In this document: positions 59,473 through 62,239 of the stretch, piece by piece
Numbering within the stretch: position 1 is the first letter of the stretch
Layout of the letters: each line of letters opens with the position of its first letter
Assembly: GCA_030153045.1 (NCBI GenBank)
Contig: JASLID010000108.1
Span: 1-62,239, forward strand
Origin: Flavobacterium sp.
Lineage (GTDB): Bacteria > Bacteroidota > Bacteroidia > Flavobacteriales > Flavobacteriaceae
Reading direction: 5' to 3'
DNA: 62,239 bases
Notes under the pieces: generated by a model
The model's database searches: none
Seen by the model: the letters and a program-made list of their open reading frames with translations, nothing else
What the model was told of the DNA's origin: nothing
Program-made: the position numbers and the translations under genes

Positions 59473-61198
59473 TATTCTCTATTTTTTGCAGTTGAATTAT
59501 TATTTTGGTTCCTATATTCTCTTCACTTTCAATTAGTAGTACGCCATCATTTTTCTTAATCATCGTCTTGCAAAGCTGCAATCCTAATCCGGTTCCCACA
59601 ATTTCATTGTTGTTTTTTTTACTGAGTAAAATAGATTCTTTAAGAAGTTCTTTTTTTGTTTCTTCATTCATTCCAATGCCACAATCCTGAACGACCATGC
59701 TACAAAATCCATCTTTTTTTGGTAATGTATACAAACTAATAACTCCATATTCCTTTGAAAACTTAATGGCATTATCCAATAAATTCCTTAGAATTATCTT
59801 TAAGGAATCTAGATCGGCAAATACATAAATATCTGTGGGAATAGAACATTCAAAAACAATATTTTTATAAAGCATTAAAGGCCTGTAATTGTATTCAACC
59901 TGTTGCACAACAGAAAACAAATGCAACGGTTCTTTATGAAAATACATCTGTTTTGTTTGTAATAATGCCCAATTGAGTAAATTATCCAGCAGATTATAAA
60001 CACTATTTGTGATTGAACTATTATTTTGAATTAGTGAATCTATTTGAGTGAAATTTTTGATTTCTAAGTGCTCAAATATTTTTTTATTACTTGTTTTTAA
60101 CGCATTTACAGATGATCTCAAATCATGACTTACGATGGAAAATAATTTATCTTTCGTTAAGTTTAATTCATCCAAATCCTTTTTTTGAGCTAAAATAATC
60201 TTGTTGATTTTAGTCTTTTGCCTAAAAAAATAAAAACCGGTTCCAAACAAAACAAATAAAGAAATTGAAGATATAAGTAACGCATTCCTTTGCATGATTT
60301 TTAATCTATTCTCCGTTTTCAATATCTTAATTTCTTTCTCTTTTTTAGTTAAGGCAAACTTTTTCTCCAGTTGAGCCAGAGACCATATTTTATTCTGATT
60401 ATTTAATGAGTCTTTCCAGTTTTCAAACTCCTTTCGATACGTTAATGCTTTAGAAAAATTGCCTCTGTTCTCTTCAACAACTGCCATATTGAGTGATGCA
60501 TTCTGTCTAATTTCACTGTCTTTTATCTTCTTTGATAGCTGATATGCTTTTTCAAAATAAACAATAGCCAATTCATCCTTATACTGTTCATAATATAAAT
60601 TTGCAATATCCATATTAGAACTTATAATGCCTATCGTATCTTTCTCTTTGAATTGTAAATTGTAGCTCTTAAATAAATATTTTTCAGCTACCGGAAATTC
60701 CTTTAAATGGAAATAACAAAGACCCAAATTGTGATAAACCGCACTTATTTTAAAATTATAATACTGATTTCCAGATAGCTTCTCGATTTCTTTAAAATAT
60801 TCAATAGCTTTCTTATACTTATTTTGCTCTAATAAAATCTCCCCTAAATATATTTTAACTTTAAAATGAAACAGAAAAGCATTCGAAACCAATTCAAATT
60901 CTTTCCTTGCTTCATTTAAAAGCTTTTTATTCATAAATCCATATCCCCTAAAAAAATGACAATAATCAATCAATTCCTTGTTATGGGAATTGGTTGCAAG
61001 CTGCCTCATCGAATAAAACAATGTAGAATCCCATTCTTTCTTGAGATAAAAAAACTGTGCTTTTTGAAAATTATTCTCTTTTTTAAAAAAATCTGATTTC
61101 CTTTTAATTTCGATATCGAATATTTTTCCATGTGACATTTCCTGAGAGAAAAGCAATGAGTTAATACCAAAAAATATCAAAAAAAAAAGTCTATTCAT
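59465..61198 (-). CDS. TPR-domain sensor histidine kinase
   Basis: 577 residues. Signal peptide (LFFLIFFGINSLLFSQ) then a periplasmic TPR part with about six repeats (about 45-285, e.g. KKAIEYFKEIEKLSGNQYYN), a membrane helix at about 300-320 (LLISSISLFVLFGTGFYFF), a coiled region, and the kinase core: H-box SHDLRSSVNALK, N-box NLLDNAIKFS, G1 DCGIGM and G2 GTGLGLQL. The TPR sensor would read a periplasmic protein or peptide signal. It is co-transcribed with the small protein before it and the regulator after it. Confidence 0.94.
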   Translation of the reverse strand: MNRLFFLIFFGINSLLFSQEMSHGKIFDIEIKRKSDFFKKENNFQKAQFFYLKKEWDSTLFYSMRQLATNSHNKELIDYCHFFRGYGFMNKKLLNEARKEFELVSNAFLFHFKVKIYLGEILLEQNKYKKAIEYFKEIEKLSGNQYYNFKISAVYHNLGLCYFHLKEFPVAEKYLFKSYNLQFKEKDTIGIISSNMDIANLYYEQYKDELAIVYFEKAYQLSKKIKDSEIRQNASLNMAVVEENRGNFSKALTYRKEFENWKDSLNNQNKIWSLAQLEKKFALTKKEKEIKILKTENRLKIMQRNALLISSISLFVLFGTGFYFFRQKTKINKIILAQKKDLDELNLTKDKLFSIVSHDLRSSVNALKTSNKKIFEHLEIKNFTQIDSLIQNNSSITNSVYNLLDNLLNWALLQTKQMYFHKEPLHLFSVVQQVEYNYRPLMLYKNIVFECSIPTDIYVFADLDSLKIILRNLLDNAIKFSKEYGVISLYTLPKKDGFCSMVVQDCGIGMNEETKKELLKESILLSKKNNNEIVGTGLGLQLCKTMIKKNDGVLLIESEENIGTKIIIQLQKIENNG

Positions 61199-61210
61199 TA
61201 TTGATTCACT

Positions 61211-61642
61211 TTATGCATGTTGAACTGTCGTTACTGTACCTCTGGAGGTCTTTGGATCCATATCCTTAAGTTGAGTTAAAATAAAATCAACCGATTCTAA
61301 ATCGTTCAGGCTATATGTGATATTAATTTCCCATGCAACATATTCTGTTGGTAGCTTTGTGTGTTCAAAATCATACTCTAAAATAAAATTTCTCGCAGTT
61401 ATAATATTCCCAGAGGAAAGCTCCACTTTCAAAGGTTTTCCATCATCTACCGCTGTAAAACTTGGCGTTTCGGTTATACTGAATGGAATGTAAGCCAGAA
61501 TTTGAACTTCGTAGAACCCCTCCATTGGTAGATTTTCAACGGAAACCAACGGCGCAATTGGATAGTCTTCCTCTTCAACTTGAATTTTATAAGGAACATC
61601 ATTCATTCTTGAAAAGTTTATATTCTTAATAATAATACCCAT
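61211..61642 (-). CDS. Unknown small protein upstream of the kinase
   Basis: 143 residues from the ATG at 61642 (MGIIIKNINFSRMNDVPYKI). An earlier in-frame start would begin inside the TACATTTG -7 box. No signal peptide; the sequence is beta-rich and acidic (VEEEDYPIAPLVSVENLPME, NFILEYDFEHTKLPTEYVAW). It is 12 bases from the kinase gene, so it may be a sensor accessory protein or an unrecognised component of the same system. Confidence 0.75.
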   Translation of the reverse strand: MGIIIKNINFSRMNDVPYKIQVEEEDYPIAPLVSVENLPMEGFYEVQILAYIPFSITETPSFTAVDDGKPLKVELSSGNIITARNFILEYDFEHTKLPTEYVAWEINITYSLNDLESVDFILTQLKDMDPKTSRGTVTTVQHA

Positions 61643-61666
61643 ACTATTTAAATTTAATGTTGGACT

Positions 61667-61674
61667 CAAATGTA
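61667..61674 (-). promoter_or_regulatory. -7 element of the sensor operon
   Basis: TACATTTG on the minus strand, 24 bases upstream of the ATG at 61642. No TTG at the usual spacing, so the -33 box is unclear. Confidence 0.5.
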
Positions 61675-61854
61675 CTATTTATTTTACAAAATAATCCAGA
61701 ACCAAGTCATGTTCTTAGACAAAGAAAAAGTTTCCTTTTTGAAAATATGAAAATTAGCCCATTCAATTTTATCATAGTAAAAGAGATGTATTTTGTTGTA
61801 ATAAAATTGAAAATATTGATTTTCAACTATTTAAAAATACTGTGTTAGATATTT

Positions 61855-61905
61855 TAGCGTGTCCCTTCGGGTCGGGCTATCCGCTACAATCTGTCTTGGC
61901 GAGAA
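61855..61905. repeat. Decayed flavobacterial interspersed repeat, copy 3
   Basis: The string GGGCTATCCGCTACAATCT (reverse AGATTGTAGCGGATAGCCC) matches the AAGATTGCAACGAATAGCGGG part of copy 1. The other half of the repeat is missing or too changed to see. It is followed by degenerate sequence up to about 61990. Confidence 0.5.
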
Positions 61906-62071
61906 CTGAGACTCTAAATATTGACTCTTTTGCTACGCCACGCCAGGATTTCTGCTATTATCCCTCACGCACCTGCTTACAAAACCTTCTTTTTCAGGTT
62001 ATCATTTCTTCCAAAGAGTATTACCAAATAAAACAATGCTTAAAATAGGGGTTTCTTCTAATAACAAGTAC

Positions 62072-62110
62072 AAAAAAAGCCCTATTCCAAATCGGAATAG
62101 AGCTTTTTTT
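62072..62110 (-). terminator. Distal terminator of the rRNA operon
   Basis: AAAAAAAGCCCTATTCC (62072-62088) pairs with GGAATAGAGCTTTTTTT (62094-62110) with one mismatch, downstream of the 5S gene. Confidence 0.82.
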
Positions 62111-62142
62111 TGATTCGTTTGACTCAAACCTATAAAAAACAA

Positions 62143-62171
62143 AAAACCCTATCCGATTTGGATAGGGTTTT
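62143..62171 (-). terminator. Proximal terminator of the rRNA operon
   Basis: AAAACCCTATCC (62143-62154) pairs with GGATAGGGTTTT (62160-62171), about 10 bases past the 5S end. Together with the next hairpin it makes a tandem terminator. Confidence 0.85.
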
Positions 62172-62180
62172 CAAAAGAAA

Positions 62181-62239
62181 GGCGACGACATACTCTCCCA
62201 CATAACTGCAGTACCATCTGCGCAGGCGGGCTTAACTTC
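62181..62239 (-). rRNA. rrf: 5S ribosomal RNA, 3' part, cut by the window edge
   Basis: On the minus strand the sequence reads GAAGTTAAGCCCGCCTGCGC, GATGGTACTGCAGTTATGTG, GGAGAGTATGTCGTCGCC, which is the 3' half of a Bacteroidota 5S rRNA. The 5' half lies beyond the window. The rRNA operon is therefore transcribed toward the sensor genes and stopped by two hairpins. Confidence 0.93.

Larger units (their letters stand above)
61643..62180. other. Gene-free stretch between the sensor operon and the rRNA operon
   Basis: About 540 bases without a credible gene. It holds the promoter of the sensor operon (61667-61674), the decayed interspersed repeat (61855-61905) and two intrinsic terminators below the 5S gene (62072-62110, 62143-62171). 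Confidence 0.7.

Noticed and set aside
51326..61642. Prophage or contractile injection system
   Set aside because: Collar-type protein is the only phage-like part. There is no capsid, terminase, portal, sheath, tube or baseplate gene and no integrase.
1..62239. CRISPR array or tRNA cluster
   Set aside because: No regularly spaced identical repeats and no tRNA cloverleaf were seen in the intergenic regions.

Overview
The window looks like a piece of a Flavobacterium-type chromosome (Bacteroidota). The DNA is AT-rich. Several genes carry the Bacteroidota promoter pattern TTG-N19/20-TAnnTTTG, and few have Shine-Dalgarno sequences. Typical flavobacterial genes are present: fused secDF, an extended nusB, a PUR/DUF3276 protein, a cyclophilin-FKBP fusion, split YeeE/YedE genes and a DUF4199 protein. 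The right edge enters a 5S rRNA gene, so an rRNA operon lies just outside.

Layout. 1-3153 (-) is the N-terminal part of a very large secreted repeat adhesin that runs off the left edge. 3154-4013 has no gene. 4014-6588 (+) holds three tandem secreted proteins with phage-tail-collar-like cores. 6627-22430 is mostly core housekeeping: an MscS channel, an acetyltransferase, folD, ffh, yajC, a DUF1573 lipoprotein, nusB, leucine dehydrogenase, an ABC exporter, a PUR protein, csaA, secDF, mdh and gyrB. 22.5-31.1 kb is an accessory block between gyrB and asnB. It has a copper/heavy-metal module (CopA-CopB-like fusion, HMA-MauE fusion, HMA-AraC regulator, HMA-DUF3347 lipoprotein, Cys-rich peptide) and a sulfur-related module (MFS-rhodanese, DsrE, Crp/Fnr). 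Degenerate copies of the asnB 3' end plus its terminator end each module. 31-51.1 kb returns to mostly core genes: asnB, an amidohydrolase operon, an outer-membrane barrel with a large TPR protein, an FtsE-like ATPase, YeeE/YedE, a peptidyl-prolyl isomerase, a sterol-desaturase-like enzyme, trmD and rplS.

51.3-61.7 kb is the most unusual part. It is a minus-strand set of ten genes: a small unknown protein, a TPR histidine kinase and a LytTR response regulator in one operon; then two paralogous about 200-residue proteins, a protein with a KETD repeat, a complete Nudix protein, a 974-residue protein, a His-rich tail-collar protein and a final 209-residue unknown. A nearly identical 32-bp element lies just upstream of the first effector-like gene and of the last gene, which suggests one regulon. 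No phage structural genes, sheath or baseplate genes accompany it. I read it as a candidate uncharacterised two-component-controlled system; its function cannot be told from the sequence.

Small repeats also occur. Two clear and one decayed copy of a flavobacterial interspersed repeat lie at about 20.4, 47.7 and 61.9 kb. Short hairpins with the core TCGACARGCTC sit at 20.4 and 38.5 kb. I saw no tRNA, CRISPR array, transposase or integrase.
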